A stretch of 64,000 nt of DNA from Halocaridina rubra (GCA_037179515.1 JAXCGZ010015118.1:159501-223500), one strand, 5' to 3'; counted from the stretch's first letter, positions 1-28,878 are shown. Made by a program: numbers and translations. The notes: generated by a model from the letters alone, not told the origin.

Positions 1-444
1 TTCATCCTCTGCAATGCCTCCCAAGCGTCCTTCATCTTCTAAGGCTTCTGGTAGTGAGCCTAAGCGGCAAAGGAAGATGTTAACCATAACAGATAAGGTG
101 AAACTGTTAGATATGCTGAAAGAAGGAGGAAGGTTTTTTAAGAGTGCAGGGAGGGTTTATGCAGTAAACGTAAAAATAATTGTAAAATACCTATGTACGT
201 TAGTATGTCATGTTATTACCACCTCAATCACGGTAAGTTTCCCTATCACTTTCATATAAATTTACGCTTATATGCTGTTATTTATGAAGTAAAGGGTGGT
301 TTGTTAACAGTACAGGGAGGGTTTATACAGTAAACATAAAAATAAATTAAAATACCTATGTACATATAGGGTGATCCTACTTTGCGGAAATTCACCTATC
401 GCGGTCGGTCCCGGAACCTAACCCACGCGATAAACTAAGGATCA

Positions 445-447
<3 letters not shown>
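1..447 (+). mobile_element. Tigger/pogo deletion derivative, left end outside window
   Basis: The right terminus reads, reversed, as the family end (CAGTGATCC...), stops at 447 and abuts TA. The copy keeps the transposase 5' end (from 14) fused to the 3' subterminal repeats; the catalytic part is deleted. The retained blocks match those in the longer copies at 570-3646 and 31109-32797. The left end lies before the window. Confidence 0.8.
14..259 (+). CDS. Truncated Tigger transposase ORF keeping only the N-terminal DNA-binding region
   Basis: An 81-codon frame opens at the family start (MPPKRPSSSKAS) and runs through the basic stretch and the beginning of the psq-type helix-turn-helix (MLTITDKVKLLDMLKEG). 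About residue 44 it crosses the deletion junction into subterminal repeat sequence, so residues 45-81 are not transposase. No DDD catalytic residues remain. Unlike the longer copies at 570-3646 and 8885-11646, this one still has its ATG. It could encode a DNA-binding fragment able to compete with active transposase, or be inert debris; the sequence cannot decide. The second helix-turn-helix half is missing, which argues against strong binding. Confidence 0.55.
   Translation: MPPKRPSSSKASGSEPKRQRKMLTITDKVKLLDMLKEGGRFFKSAGRVYAVNVKIIVKYLCTLVCHVITTSITVSFPITFI

Positions 448-532
<85 letters not shown>
448..532. repeat. (TA)n microsatellite
   Basis: Nearly pure TA dinucleotide tract beginning exactly at the end of the preceding transposon, with one AA interruption near 475. 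Confidence 0.95.
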
Positions 533-533
<1 letters not shown>

Positions 534-537
<4 letters not shown>

Positions 538-560
538 TCCCCCCGGACTCGACCTAGGAC
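534..560 (-). repeat. Remnant of a tRNA-derived SINE 3' part
   Basis: About 25 bases (CCCCGGACTCGACCTAGGAC) match the reverse complement of the B-box end of the SINEs at 29273-29340 and 48276-48295. It sits between two TA tracts. Too short for certainty. Confidence 0.4.
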
Positions 561-649
561 ATATATATACAGTAATACCTCATTTATCGCGGGGGTTTGG
601 TTCCGGGACCGGCTGCAACAGGTGAAAATTCGCGAAGTAGTAGTGATCA

Positions 650-965
650 CCCTATATACATAGGTATTTCACATATATTTTTACCTTTACTGTATAAACC
701 CTCCCTGCACTGTTAAAACACCACCCTTTACTTTATTAATAACAGCGTTCAAGCTTAAATTTATATAAAAGTGATCGGTAAACTTACCATGATTGAGGTG
801 ATGATGATGTGACATACTCATAGACATAGCTATTTTACATTTATTTTTTACCTTTACTGTATAAACCCTCCCTGCACTGTTAAAAACCTCCCTTTACTTT
901 ATAAATAACAGCATGCAAGCATAAATTTATATGAGCGTGATAGGTAAACTTACCGTTAATGAGGT
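650..965. repeat. Two copies of the 3' subterminal repeat in copy A
   Basis: The block containing GTATAAACCCTCCCTGCACTG, then AATAACAGC..CAAGC.TAAATTTATAT and GATAGGTAAACTTACCGT occurs twice. The same unit occurs once in copy B (about 9000-9120), once in copy D, twice in copy F and about eight times at 27541-28740. Confidence 0.8.
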
Positions 966-1139
966 GATGATGTGTATAGACTCCAGAGGAAATTATTTCG
1001 CAGCCAGTGACAGCTTTACGGCTGCTCTTTTGGGAGAGAGGAACATGGTAATGGGTAGTTTATGTCGCTATTTCTTCTTTTGTTGGAAGATGATCTTGTA
1101 AGGAATCATGGCATAGTCGAGAAGATTGCAGAAGGTCAC

Positions 1140-2707
1140 CTAACGAACCATATTATCGTCATGTTCTTGCGAGAGTTGTTGGACTGCTTTCGCATGTTCA
1201 TACATGGCTGCCAGATGTTCGCGATTAAGGCCAGGTTCCTCAATTTCTTCGTGCATTTCCTCTGGTTGTTCTTCCTCTTCGCTCGCTGATTTTGTCATTT
1301 CCTCCAAGTCTTCATCAGTCAAAGGCTGCGAGTGGCAGTCGATCAGTTCGTTGACGTCTTCGTGAGTCATATCTTTAAAACCTTCTCCTCCTAGCAATGC
1401 AGCCAACTAACTTCACAGCTTTCGCAACTGCCGAGTTATGGACTTGGTCAGGATCGAATCCCTTGTAGTCGTAGATGACTTCGGGCCACAAGTTCTTCCA
1501 GCTGGCATTGATTGTGGCCGGCTTCATCTCTTAGTTTGCATTCTGAATATTTTGAAGGCATGTAGCAATCGTGTAGTTATGCCAGTAAGTCTTCATTGAG
1601 AATTCTTTGTCTGAATCCATGGATTCAACCAGGTTTGCCAGGGCATTTCGTGTGCAGAGGGCCTTGAATGCACGAATAACACCTTGATCCATAGGCTGCA
1701 TCAGTGATGTCGTTTTCGGTGGCAGGAACTCTACTAGAACACCGTCATATTCGAGATTAGTTGCGTGGCCACCAGCATTATCCATCAAAAGAAGGACTAA
1801 ATTCAAGGCCCTTTTCTGCAAGATAAATTTTGACCTGAGGGATAAAGTATTGGTGAAACCAGTCTGATGTGAGGCTATTTGTGATCCAGGCCTTAAGTTT
1901 ATGCATCCAATACGCTGGCAGCAGATTCTTATTCTTATTCTTCAAAGCCCTAGGGTTCTTTGACTTATAGATAAGCCCGGAGCATTCCTGCACATGATGA
2001 GGGTAACGCAGTCTTTGTATGCTTTAAATCCCGGGGCTTTAGCTTCTTCCTTGAAGAGAAAAGTCCGAGACTGCATTTTCTTCCAAAATAACGCAGTCTC
2101 ATCCATGTTAAACACTTGATCATGAGCAGTAGTATCTGCAGAGGCAGCTTCGCCATAAACGGAAACGCTCCTTAGGCCATAGCGTTTTTTACATTTGGCG
2201 AACCATCCCTTGCTTGCCACGAACGATTGTTTCCTTGGTGGAGAATCGCTGGAGGGTCCTGATTGTGGGTCGTCGATATCTTCTTCTGTCTCCTTCTCCT
2301 CCCACTGTCGTCGTCGGGTTCGTTTGCAGTGAATGTATTGTACAGCTTCTTCGCCTTTGTTTTGTATGATATTGCTGTCTATGCTGATGTTCTTCTTTAT
2401 GCAATCAGCAATCCACAGGGCCAAAGCAGATTCCATCCGCACTATTATCTTATTGCGGGGTGTTACGACCCTCTTCGCTGTTTTGTTAAAAGTAAGAGTC
2501 GCTGTTTTCCTGATATTTGCCTCGTCCTTTTTGATGTAGTGAACAGTAGATTCATTGTGGCCAAAATGGCGGCCGACATCTGCAAACTCTCTTCCTTCCT
2601 TCAGCATATCTTAACAGTTTTACCTTATCTGCTATGGTCAACATCTTCCTTTGCCGCTTAGGCTCACTACCAGAAGCCTTAGAAGATGAAGGACGCTTGG
2701 GAGGCTT
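1140..2707 (-). pseudogene. Decayed Tigger transposase (copy A)
   Basis: Read on the - strand, coding similarity starts at 2707, where the expected ATG is AAG, followed by PPKRPSSSKASGSEPKRQRK. Next come the psq helix-turn-helix, a CENP-B-type second DNA-binding domain (ALALWIADCIKKN), and DDE_1 motifs: first Asp in FNMDETALFW, second in LLLMDNAGGHATN, third in SLMQPMDQGVIRAFKAL. The frame is broken into at least four pieces (about 2607-1942, 1993-1778, 1821-1531, 1406-1140), so no full transposase can be made. All three catalytic Asp codons survive. An acidic C-terminal tail follows the catalytic domain. Confidence 0.88.
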
Positions 2708-2934
2708 TGCAGAGGTTGAAAAAAGTCGGTAAAAAAATCACAAGCACAACGTATAAAGAAGCACAACGCGAACGGCGCACATGTGAGTTAGACTGAACGG
2801 GTGAGGCGAGACATTGGCAGATGGTGGGAGAACTAGGCTTCAATCAAAAAGCCATTCAGACCCCATAATACAGAACATACAGAAAAACAATTAAGTGATT
2901 GGTTGTCTCCCACCCTCTCAGCCAATAGCATCCC

Positions 2935-3560
2935 ATGAACTATCTCAGGTAGGTGTTAGCCTTTGCGTTTTCCAAGACGCCAATACATTGTACGCTATCG
3001 TATAGTACAGTATTTCACATGGCGCAATACTGTGAGTTATATTTTTAAATTTGTTTTTTACTATTTTTACAGTTTTATTATTCTTAGGTTAGGAAGTACT
3101 TTTTTTTTTTATCAATAAAATAATGAAAATACTGAAAATTTAAATATGTACCAGCTCACGTAGGTGCGGCCTATTGTTTTCCGAAACGCTGATACCAGTA
3201 TCGTATTTTACATGGTGCAGTACTATGAGTTACACGTTTAAATATAGTTTTTTACTCTTATTATTCTTAGGCTAAGAAATAAATTTTTTTATCAATAAAA
3301 TAATTAAAATGCTGGAAATTTTAATATATGCTAGCTCACGTAGGTGCGACCCTTTGCGTTTCCCGAAACGCTGATACCAGTATTTTACTTTCTATGGTGC
3401 AGTGTTGCATGTTTAAATTTGTTTATTTTACTATTTCTTACTGTTTTATTATTCATAGGCTGGGAAATAAATTTTTTTTATCAATAAAATAATAAAAAAA
3501 ATATTTTTTTTTCAATAAATGAAAATACTTAAAATTTTAATATTTTAATATTCTCACATA
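2935..3560. repeat. Three copies of the 5' subterminal repeat in copy A
   Basis: Units of about 180-210 bp each run CTCACGTAGGTGCG, then CGAAACGCTGATACC.GTATCG, ATGGTGCA.TA, a T-rich stretch, TTATTATTCTTAGGCTA and TATCAATAAAATAATGAAAA. The core contains or nearly contains the palindrome GATACCGGTATC. The same unit is repeated in copies B, D and F. Confidence 0.8.
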
Positions 3561-3786
3561 TACCCAGAAAAAAAAAATCTCGCCAGAAAATACCGCGATG
3601 CACTGAATTCGCAATAGGTGAACTGCAATATAGCGAGGGATTACTGTACAGCTATTTTAAGAGTTAATTCGAATGCATTCACTAGTTGTAAGAGCATTTG
3701 AAATATTGTGTTACATATATGAACATGTATAACTAGATAATTTTTAATTTATGCAGACTTAATGTGTTTTATGTTTTGTTTTACAG

Positions 3787-21353
<17,567 letters not shown>

Positions 21354-21866
21354 TGATGTATACATGAAAAAATTCCTGTAAGCATTTTAAGTTCTTCACT
21401 CCTGACTGAAAATACTTGAGAGACATGTTTCTTCATGGTAAGGCATATCGTACATTCTTGTTTTACAAGTACTGTACTTGTAGAAGCATACGATACGAAA
21501 ATTGTCAAGTCCTTATTTCATCTCCCACTATTTTTTTATATACTGTATATTATTAGGTATTTTTTCTGTGAAGTGGGGTTAAATTTGAGAATTTCTGAAT
21601 CCCTTTGTATATTTTCTATGTTCAGTATCCTCAGGCTTTGTACAAATATGTCTCTTTTAATGTTCCATTACAAAAAAACAGCAGTTCTCTCAATACTCAT
21701 GAATGTTATTTTAGTCATTCTTAGCTGTACTTTTACATTGAAGTTTTATTTGCATTTCTTTCCCTCAGTTATGGTTTTAGAAAGACTGTAAATATAATTG
21801 TCCTGCTGTGATATAGGATATACTTGGTATTAAAACTAAAAGATTATTTTATCTCTTAGGAATGTA

Positions 21867-21872
21867 AATAAA
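21867..21872 (+). promoter_or_regulatory. Candidate MSL1 polyadenylation signal
   Basis: AATAAA lies 514 bp after the MSL1 stop and is followed by a GT-rich stretch (GGTCTGTACATGTGTTTTGG). Other signals further on cannot be excluded. Confidence 0.45.
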
Positions 21873-21889
21873 AGGTCTGTACATGTGTT

Positions 21890-24230
21890 TTGGACAGACA
21901 GCAATATGCCACGTATTTTTAAGGTATTCAGATGTAGAACAAGATGACTTCTTTTAAGAGAGTTCACATAAAACGTAGAGAAATGATATAATGAATAATT
22001 TTGTGTTATCTATGAAAGAGGTGCATATTTGTCGTTGCTCTTACCTGCTTTTAAAAACTATGTAGGAAAGACTGATTTGATTGTAATTAGTGAAACAGTT
22101 AGAAAAAATTAATAGAATTAAAGAATCTTAATTCATTGGTCTTTGATACTGAATGTACTCCCTTGAGAGAGTATTTAATTTTGTCTGTATAACTAAAATA
22201 CAGGATGATTATGAGAGTACAATGCAGATATCCTTTATTGCATGCCAGGTATCTTTGATATAGTATTAATTTTATAACCCCCTTATTATAAAAGATGAAA
22301 ATTATAAAATTTCCAGTTCTAATCTCAACATACAGTAGGTTTTAATTACAATAATTGTCTGGAAATTGGTATATATTCTTATTTAGGGTTAGAGCCTAAG
22401 TGTTTGCACATAGAAAGCTTGGCTCCAAGAGGAAATACAACCTGGTGTGCCTGATATGTCATAGGAATTAACTAAATGAAATTTCTCTAATAATTAGAGG
22501 AAGTTTTCTTTGTTTGCCCTGTATTGCAGAAAGCAACTGAAAGGATAGGGATGTCTCAGGTCACTTCTGAATTTTTTTATTTCTTGTTACTATACAGCTA
22601 ATGGAGGAGGTAAAGGGAATATAAAAAATCCTGCTACAGTGTTTAATTTGTTAGTAATGATCATGCAGCTAACTTTTAACAGTACAACCCCCCCCCCCCA
22701 ACTTACGAACTGTTCATTAGTTGCGTTTTTAGGTAAAAAAAGTACTGTACAGTACTAAGGCTAAAGACAACTACTACATCAAACACAAAATATGCAGTAA
22801 TAATGAATATTATTAGTACAGTAATAATAAGGTATTAATACAGTACAGTTCAGTAATACTGTACATGGGTAGATAATTGATAAGTTTTTGTTTGTATCTG
22901 TGAATATACGTATTGATGTTGATGTAGGCATAGAAAAAGAACCGTAACTGAAGCTTTTGTATATATATTGTCTTAAAAGGTGACTAAAAGGGATTTCCAT
23001 GGTTTTGGAGAAAAATTCATTCATACCCATTATGTTTTAGTTAGGACTAAAATCTATTGAATTGTAATTGCTCATATCTTCATTGCACATGGTATTGAAG
23101 ATTATAAGTGACAGGCAAGCAGGGACTGGCAGTCCTTTCTTCTTAGATTTTCTTTTCTACCTGCAATACTTGTTTTAGGTGAAATTATATTTCTTATACT
23201 TAAGTTTAAGTTTTACAGGTGAAATTAGTGATTGTTAGCTTCATGTAGACAAGTTTTATCCCAAAACTTATTTTTAGCTACTTTCCATGAAATATCGTAT
23301 TTCATATCACACCTCCTCTGTGGTTTATTCTCCCTTATTCTTCTATTCCTCTAGAAACAGTCTTCTATTCCTCTTGAAAAGCTACTTGATATAGGAGGAT
23401 TCTATTAAAAGAATTACTAAACTTTTGTCATTTGGTTGAGCTTTAAAATTGTTTTGGTACCTGTTTGGAGAGATTTTAGCAGCGTAATTATGCTTAGTTC
23501 TTAAAATATTGGCATTCGTCTTATGTCAGGTTATAGGAATTTTTGCTAGCCATCCATTAAAAGTCGAGTGGTTTGTCACACCATTACATCATCTTAATTT
23601 TTGGTTCTATCATATATTTTAATTTTCAGCATGAAGAGTTAATCTCATACTTGCAATCATTTTATAATTTATCCTGCAGTTGAGAAACGGAAAAGAATGA
23701 TTAAACCCTTATATATAAGCTTTAGTGCCTTCGTGCCATATTTGTTTAAAAAAGATATAAGTTACACTTGAAATTGGATATGCATTACAAGTATACGGTT
23801 GCATCTGTATGAGTAGGAGTGGCATTTGTGAACTTGAAATGTAATCATTCTATATATTTAATATTTTAGTAATAATAAGGAGAACATGGAACTATATTTG
23901 CTATACCAACTGATTCATTAAACAATTATCTGTTTTTATTTTATTTATACCATTTAGAATATTCTTAATGATTTCCCCTATTATGTATGTGTTCTGTTTC
24001 AGCAAAGTGCTGTCCATTGATGTACTTCTTACTTTGGTAGGTTTTTATTACCTACTTCCTCTTTTCTGTTAAATATTTACATCTAATGCTGGTTTTGTGG
24101 GAATTCCATCATGTAGGGATTGGCAGCCACAATACTGTAAAATCTTGTAATGTAAATTAACGTAGCTCTTTGATCTCTGTTCGGATCTTATGGTTAATAA
24201 TATATGTGCTCCTATACACTGGACAGTGCA
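21890..24230. other. MSL1 3' flank / intergenic, little recognisable
   Basis: No exon with supporting splice sites was seen. A C13 run at about 22687 is followed by AACTTACGAACTG and, after a gap, GTACTGTACAGTACTAAGGC, resembling part of the MITE at 45211-45449. Confidence 0.5.
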
Positions 24231-24235
24231 GTCTG

Positions 24236-24840
24236 ATAAAAACGGGGTCCCCACTTTACATCAGTGGATTTCGACTTAAGTCGGAACACCTGTAATTCGA
24301 ACCTAGGTCTGAGGAGGTTAGGGCAGGTGAGTCTGGAGAAGCAAAAGAACATGCAGTACATAATCTATAGAAATAATCTAAGCTCTCATTGTAAGATATA
24401 GTAAAACTACACTACATGTACACTATATTATACATGTATATAGAACTATTAAAGTACAGAACAATATGTCTTACCTTTACTCGTGTGGTCGACTTGCACA
24501 CTGGAAGGGGCATTGCAAGGGATGGTAACCCCCCTCCTTAATTATTTCTGCTGACATACTGGGAAACTTTTACTGCTTTCTCATCACCACTAGCTAACAG
24601 CTTCACCTTACACCCTTAGGTTATGCAGATTAGCACGACTTGAATAAATCGACCCCTACTGGCCACAAACTCTTCACTTTCACTCCCTTTTCCGAGCATT
24701 TTACTAATTCAACTTTAATTTCCATGGTGATGGCTTTTCTTTTCTTCGTAGCACTGCCATCATAACAATCACCACTACGCTTTGGAGACCTGGTAATGTC
24801 AGTAACGAGAGAGCAAAAAAAAATGAGGTACAATAATGCT
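24236..24840 (-). mobile_element. Fragment of a third Tigger lineage
   Basis: Begins near ACGGGGTCCCCACTTTACATC, then GATTTCGACTTAAGTCGG. The stretch up to 24480 reappears inverted at about 32830-33350. The - strand N-terminal transposase sequence lies at the far side (24630-24800). The element is incomplete: no catalytic domain is present, and the 125-bp tandem module follows on its right. Confidence 0.65.
24630..24800 (-). pseudogene. N-terminal fragment of a third-lineage Tigger transposase
   Basis: Frame reads TRSPKRSGDCYDGSATKKRK, then AITMEIKVELVKCSEKGVKV, the usual basic start and first helix of a Tigger psq domain, and then decays. A related, more broken copy lies at 58970-59070. No downstream catalytic region is attached. 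Confidence 0.65.
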
Positions 24841-24984
24841 GGTGAAAGTAAACAGAGTTGTGGCTCTTTTTCATATGCCGCGTGACGCCGAATTCTTACT
24901 GATGCTCAACAAACTGTTTCGAATAAAATCGTATTTATGGCTATATTTTGGGTATTTTTTTATAATTCAGTGTAACCATATATA

Positions 24985-25460
24985 TGGACAAATAATAAAT
25001 AAAGCCATTAACTTGATAAATACGAATACAGCTGTGCTGCTAGCTGTGTATTTAAATAAAATCGTATTTACAGCTGTGTTTGTTTTTGTTAAATTCAATA
25101 TAATCCTTCAATATAACCAAATGTATAAACAAATAAATAAATAAAACCATAAACTTGATAAATAAAAATACAGCTGTGCTGCTTACATTGTATTTTGAAT
25201 AAAATCGTATTTACAGCTGTGTGTTTTTATTAAATTCAATATTATCATATATATAAACATATGAATAAAACCATTAACTTGATAAATATGAATACAGCTG
25301 TTCTGCTAGCTGTGTATTTCGAATAAAATCTTATTTACAGCTGTTTTTTTTTTTTTATATATATATATATATATATAAACAAATAAATAAAGCCATTAAC
25401 TCGATAAATATTAATACAGCCATGCTGCTAGCTGTGTATTTTGAATAAAATCTAATTTAC

Positions 25461-25470
<10 letters not shown>
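24985..25470. repeat. Tandem repeat, about 125 bp x 4
   Basis: Each unit reads AATAAA.CCATTAACTTGATAAATA, AATACAGCTGTGCTGCTAGC, GTATTT.GAATAAAATCGTATTTACAGCTGT and a T-rich spacer to ATATATAAAC. Four copies, with a partial fifth upstream (24910-24985). Single or partial modules recur at 31060-31100, 32797-32830 and 35724-35800. Confidence 0.85.
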
Positions 25471-25491
<21 letters not shown>

Positions 25492-25499
25492 CACACTTA

Positions 25500-25539
<40 letters not shown>

Positions 25540-25576
25540 CCCACACACACACACACTATATATATATATATATATA
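25463..25576. repeat. Simple repeats: poly-T, (TA)n and (CA)n
   Basis: A T28 run (25463-25490), then TA (25499-25537), a short CA tract and a second TA tract that ends exactly at the left terminus of Tigger copy D. Confidence 0.93.
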
Positions 25577-25828
25577 CAGTAATCCCTCGTTTTTGCGGGG
25601 GTTCGGTTCCGGGACCGACCGCGAAAGGTGAATTTCCGCGAAGTAGGATCACCCTATATGTAATGTACATGGGTATCTTACATTTATTTTTACATTTACT
25701 GTATAAACCCTCCCTGTACTGTTAACAAACCACCCTTTACTTTATTAATAACAGCGTGCAAGCATAAATTTACATTTTTTTTATATGAAAGTGATAGGTA
25801 AACTTACCGTGAATGAGGTGGTAATGAC

Positions 25829-25975
25829 ATGGCATCGTCGAGAAGGTTGCAGAAGGTCACCGAACGAACCATATTATCATCATGTTCTTGTGAGAGTTGT
25901 TGGAGTGCTGTCACGTGTTCATACAGGGCTGCCAGACGTTCGAGTGTAAGGCCAAGTTCTTCGATTTCCTCGTGG
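25829..25975 (-). pseudogene. C-terminal remnant of Tigger transposase (copy D)
   Basis: The - strand matches the acidic tail of copies A and B (E..EELGLTLERLAALYEH, then QQLSQEHDDNMVR). Similarity stops abruptly at about 25975, where foreign sequence begins. Confidence 0.75.
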
Positions 25976-26535
25976 CTCAATTACGAAGTGACTTTTATAT
26001 ACAGTACGTAGGAAAACTCTTGATCATTATGATAAATATTGAAGTGGAGAGGCCAAGTATCCTATCAGTGATATTTTGAAATATACTTTGGGCTTTGCAC
26101 AAACTGGTCTGAAGTCAGGTCAGTCTTCAGAAACCAATTGTGTTCCTTCTCCTTCTATGATGGAGGTGGATGGCATTGAAAACTGTTAAAATGACACTAG
26201 TGCTCCCTCAGTAGAGGAAATCTCTTAAATCACACGTTAAAGAAGATATGCAGAAGCCGCTTGAATTAAAGAGGAGTCTGTTGAGCAAAAGGAAACGATA
26301 CTGATGCTCCCCCAGTAGAGGAAATCTTGTAAATGCTATGTTAAGGAAGATCTGCAGAAGCCGTTTGAATTAAAGAGGAGTCTGTTAAGGCAAAGGAAAT
26401 GATACTGATGCTCCCCCAGTAGAGGAAATCTCTTGTAAATCACTCGTTAAAGAAGATCTGCAAGAGCCGCTTCATATTAAAGAGGGGCCTTTTGAGGCAT
26501 AGGAGACTGTTATCGAAAAAACCCAACCCCTGAAG
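25976..26535 (+). other. Captured protein-like segment inside Tigger copy D
   Basis: Not present in the other family members. On the + strand, discontinuous frames read as Glu/Lys-rich protein: EVERPSILSVI, then TGLKSGQSSET, then three copies of a 104-bp unit of the type PPVEEISCKSLVKEDLQ. The frame breaks by small indels between units. I do not recognise the source protein. It could be a host exon or retrocopy captured by the transposon. Confidence 0.55.
26201..26512. repeat. 104-bp tandem repeat x 3
   Basis: Units begin at 26201, 26305 and 26409 with TGCTCCC.CAGTAGAGGAAATC and contain GAAGAT.TGCA and TTAAAGAGG. They lie within the captured segment. The third unit reads open for about 30 codons; the others carry indels. 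Confidence 0.88.
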
Positions 26536-27373
26536 CATAACATATTAATAAGCATAACGCGAACTGCGCACATGTCAGTTAGACTGAACGAGTGAGGCGA
26601 GACAATGGAAGATGGTGGGAGAAGCAAACTTCAATCAAAACGCCAATAAGACCCCGTGATGCAGAACATACAGAAAAACAATTTTGTGATTCGATGTCTC
26701 CCACCCTTTCAGCCAATAGCATTCCATGAACTATCTCACGTAGGTGCGAGCCTTTGCATTTTCTAAGACGCCAATACAGTGTACGCTATCGTACAGTATT
26801 TCACATGGTGCAATACTGTGAGTGTATATGTTTAAATTTGTTTTTTACTATTTTTTACTGTTTTATTACTCTTAGGCTAGGAAATACTTATTTTATCAAT
26901 AAAATAATGAAAACTTCAATATGTACTAGCTCACGTAGGTGCAACCCTTTTCGTTTTCCGAAACACTGATACCGGTATCTTATTTTACATGGTGTAATAC
27001 TGTGATTATTTATGTTTTTTTACTGTTTTATTATTCTTAGGCTAAGAAATACATATTTTACATCAATAAAATAATGAAGCTAATAGAAATTTTAATATAT
27101 GCTAGCTCACGTAGGTGGGATCCTATGGTGCAGAGTTACATGTTAAAATTTAAGTTTTTTTTTACTATTTCTTTCTGTTTTATTATTCTTTGGCTTGGAA
27201 ATACATTTTTGTATCAATAAAATAAAGAAAAACTTTTTTTTTTCAATAAAATAATGAAAATACTGGAAATTTTTATTTCTAAAAATTTTAATATTTTCGC
27301 ATAGACCCAGAAAAGAAAAACTCGCCAAAAAAAAAACCCGTGATACAGTGAATCCGCGATATAGCGAGGGGTT

Positions 27374-27377
<4 letters not shown>

Positions 27378-27457
<80 letters not shown>
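27378..27457. repeat. (TA)n microsatellite
   Basis: TA tract joining the right end of Tigger copy D to the left end of copy E. Confidence 0.95.
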
Positions 27458-27459
<2 letters not shown>

Positions 27460-27462
<3 letters not shown>

Positions 27463-28878
27463 TGTTGCCTCACTTATCGCGGTAGTTCGGTTCCGGGACC
27501 CGGCGCGAACCAGGAAATCCGCGAAGTAGGATCAGCCTATATGTACATAGATATTTTAATATAGTTTTACGTTTACACTATAAACTGTCCCTGTACTGTA
27601 AACATACCACCCTTTACTTCATAGATAACAGCATGCAAGTGTAAATTTATATGAAAGTGATAGGAAAACTTACCGTGAATGTGATGATGACGTGACATAC
27701 ATACTCATTTACAATTATTTTTTCGTTTACGTACTGTATTAACACTCCCTGCACTGTTAAAAAAACACCCTTAACATTATAGATAACAGCAAGCAACGTA
27801 AATTTTTATGAAAGTGATAGGAAAACTTACCGTGAATGTGATGATGACGTGACATACATGCTCATTTACAATTATTTTTTCGTTTACGTACTGTATAAAC
27901 CCTCCCTGCACTGTTAAAAAAACACCCTTTACATTATAAATAACAGCAAGCAACGTAAATTTTTATGAAAGTGATAGATAAAATTACAGTGAATGAGGTG
28001 ATGATGACGTGACATACATACTCATTTACAATTATTTTTTCGTTTACGTACTGTATAGACCCTTCCTGCACTGTTAAAAAAACACCCTTTACATTATAAA
28101 TAACAGCAAGCAACGTAAATTTTTATGAAAGTGATAGGAAAACTTAACGTGAATGTGATGATGACGTGACATACTCATTTACAATTATTTTTTCGTTTAC
28201 GTACTGTATAAACCTTCCCTGCACTGTTAAAAAAAACCTTTACATTATAAATAACAGCAAGCAACGTAAATTTTTATGAAAGTGATAGATAAAATTACGG
28301 TGAATGAGGTGATGATGACGTGACACTCATTTACAATTATTTTTTCGTTTACGTACTGTATAAACCCTCCCTGCACTGTTAAAAAAACACTCTTTACATT
28401 ATAAATAACAGCAAGCAACGTAAATTATGAAAGTGATAGGAAAACTTACCGTGAATGTGATGATGACGTGACATACATACTTATTTACAATTATTTTTTC
28501 GTTTACGTACTGTATAAACCCTCCCTGCACAGTTAAAAAAACACCCTTTACATTATAAATAACAGCAAGTAACGTAAATTTTTATGAAAGTAATAGATAT
28601 AATTACGATGAATGAGGTAATGATGACGTGACACATACTCATTTACAATTATTTTTTCATTTACGAACTGTATAAACCCTCCCTGCACTGTTAAAAAAAC
28701 ACCCTTTACATTATAAATAACAGTACGCAACGTACATTTCAATAAAAAAATGAAAATACTGAAAAAACATTTTCTTTCAATATTTTAATATTTTTGCGTA
28801 TACCCATAAATAAAATAATAATTTATCCAAAAGAAAAACCGCGATAGAGTGAGAACGCGAATAACCGGGGTAACACTG
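27460..28878. mobile_element. Non-autonomous Tigger derivative with amplified subterminal repeats (copy E)
   Basis: The left end CAGTGTTGCCTCACTTATCGC and right end CGAATAACCGGGGTAACACTG match the family. There is no transposase sequence: the 3' subterminal unit is tandemly amplified and joined directly to the right terminus (about 28740-28878). Confidence 0.82.
27541..28740. repeat. Array of about eight 152-160 bp subterminal repeat units
   Basis: Units run CATTTACAATTATTTTTTCG, TTTACGTACTGTATAAACCC, TCCCTGCACTGTTAAAAAAA, ACATTATAAATAACAGCAAG, CAACGTAAATTTTTATGAAA, GTGATAG and GTGAATG(A/T)G(G)TGATGATGACGTGAC. CATTTACAATT landmarks fall near 27706, 27863, 28023, 28177, 28329, 28483 and 28642, after one diverged unit next to the left end. 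Internal units are much more alike than the first. Confidence 0.9.

Larger units (their letters stand above)
570..3646 (-). mobile_element. Tigger/pogo DNA transposon, near full length (copy A)
   Basis: Terminal inverted repeats begin CAGTAATACCTCATTTATCGC at 570 and end AGCGAGGGATTACTG at 3646, each flanked by TA (568-569, 3647-3648). The 3.08 kb body carries a decayed transposase on the - strand. On the transposase 3' side lie two copies of an approximately 160 bp subterminal repeat (about 650-965); on the 5' side lie three copies of a different 180-210 bp repeat (about 2935-3560). The element sits in an MSL1 intron, 140 bp before the exon that starts at 3787. Confidence 0.88.
25577..27377 (-). 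mobile_element. Tigger deletion derivative with a foreign insert (copy D)
   Basis: Both termini are intact (CAGTAATCCCTCGTTTTTGCG at 25577; ATAGCGAGGGGTTATTG ending 27377) and flanked by TA. The left 400 bp match the family 3' end including the transposase C-terminus (25829-25975); the right 840 bp match the 5' end with three subterminal repeats. About 560 bp between them (25976-26535) are absent from copies A and B and look protein-derived. Confidence 0.82.

Noticed and set aside
21435..21791. 118-codon + strand ORF after the MSL1 stop
   Set aside because: Lies in the presumed 3' UTR, has no recognised similarity and an AT-driven composition.
27541..28740. CRISPR-like array
   Set aside because: The whole 152-160 bp unit is repeated with no unique spacers, and the genome is eukaryotic.
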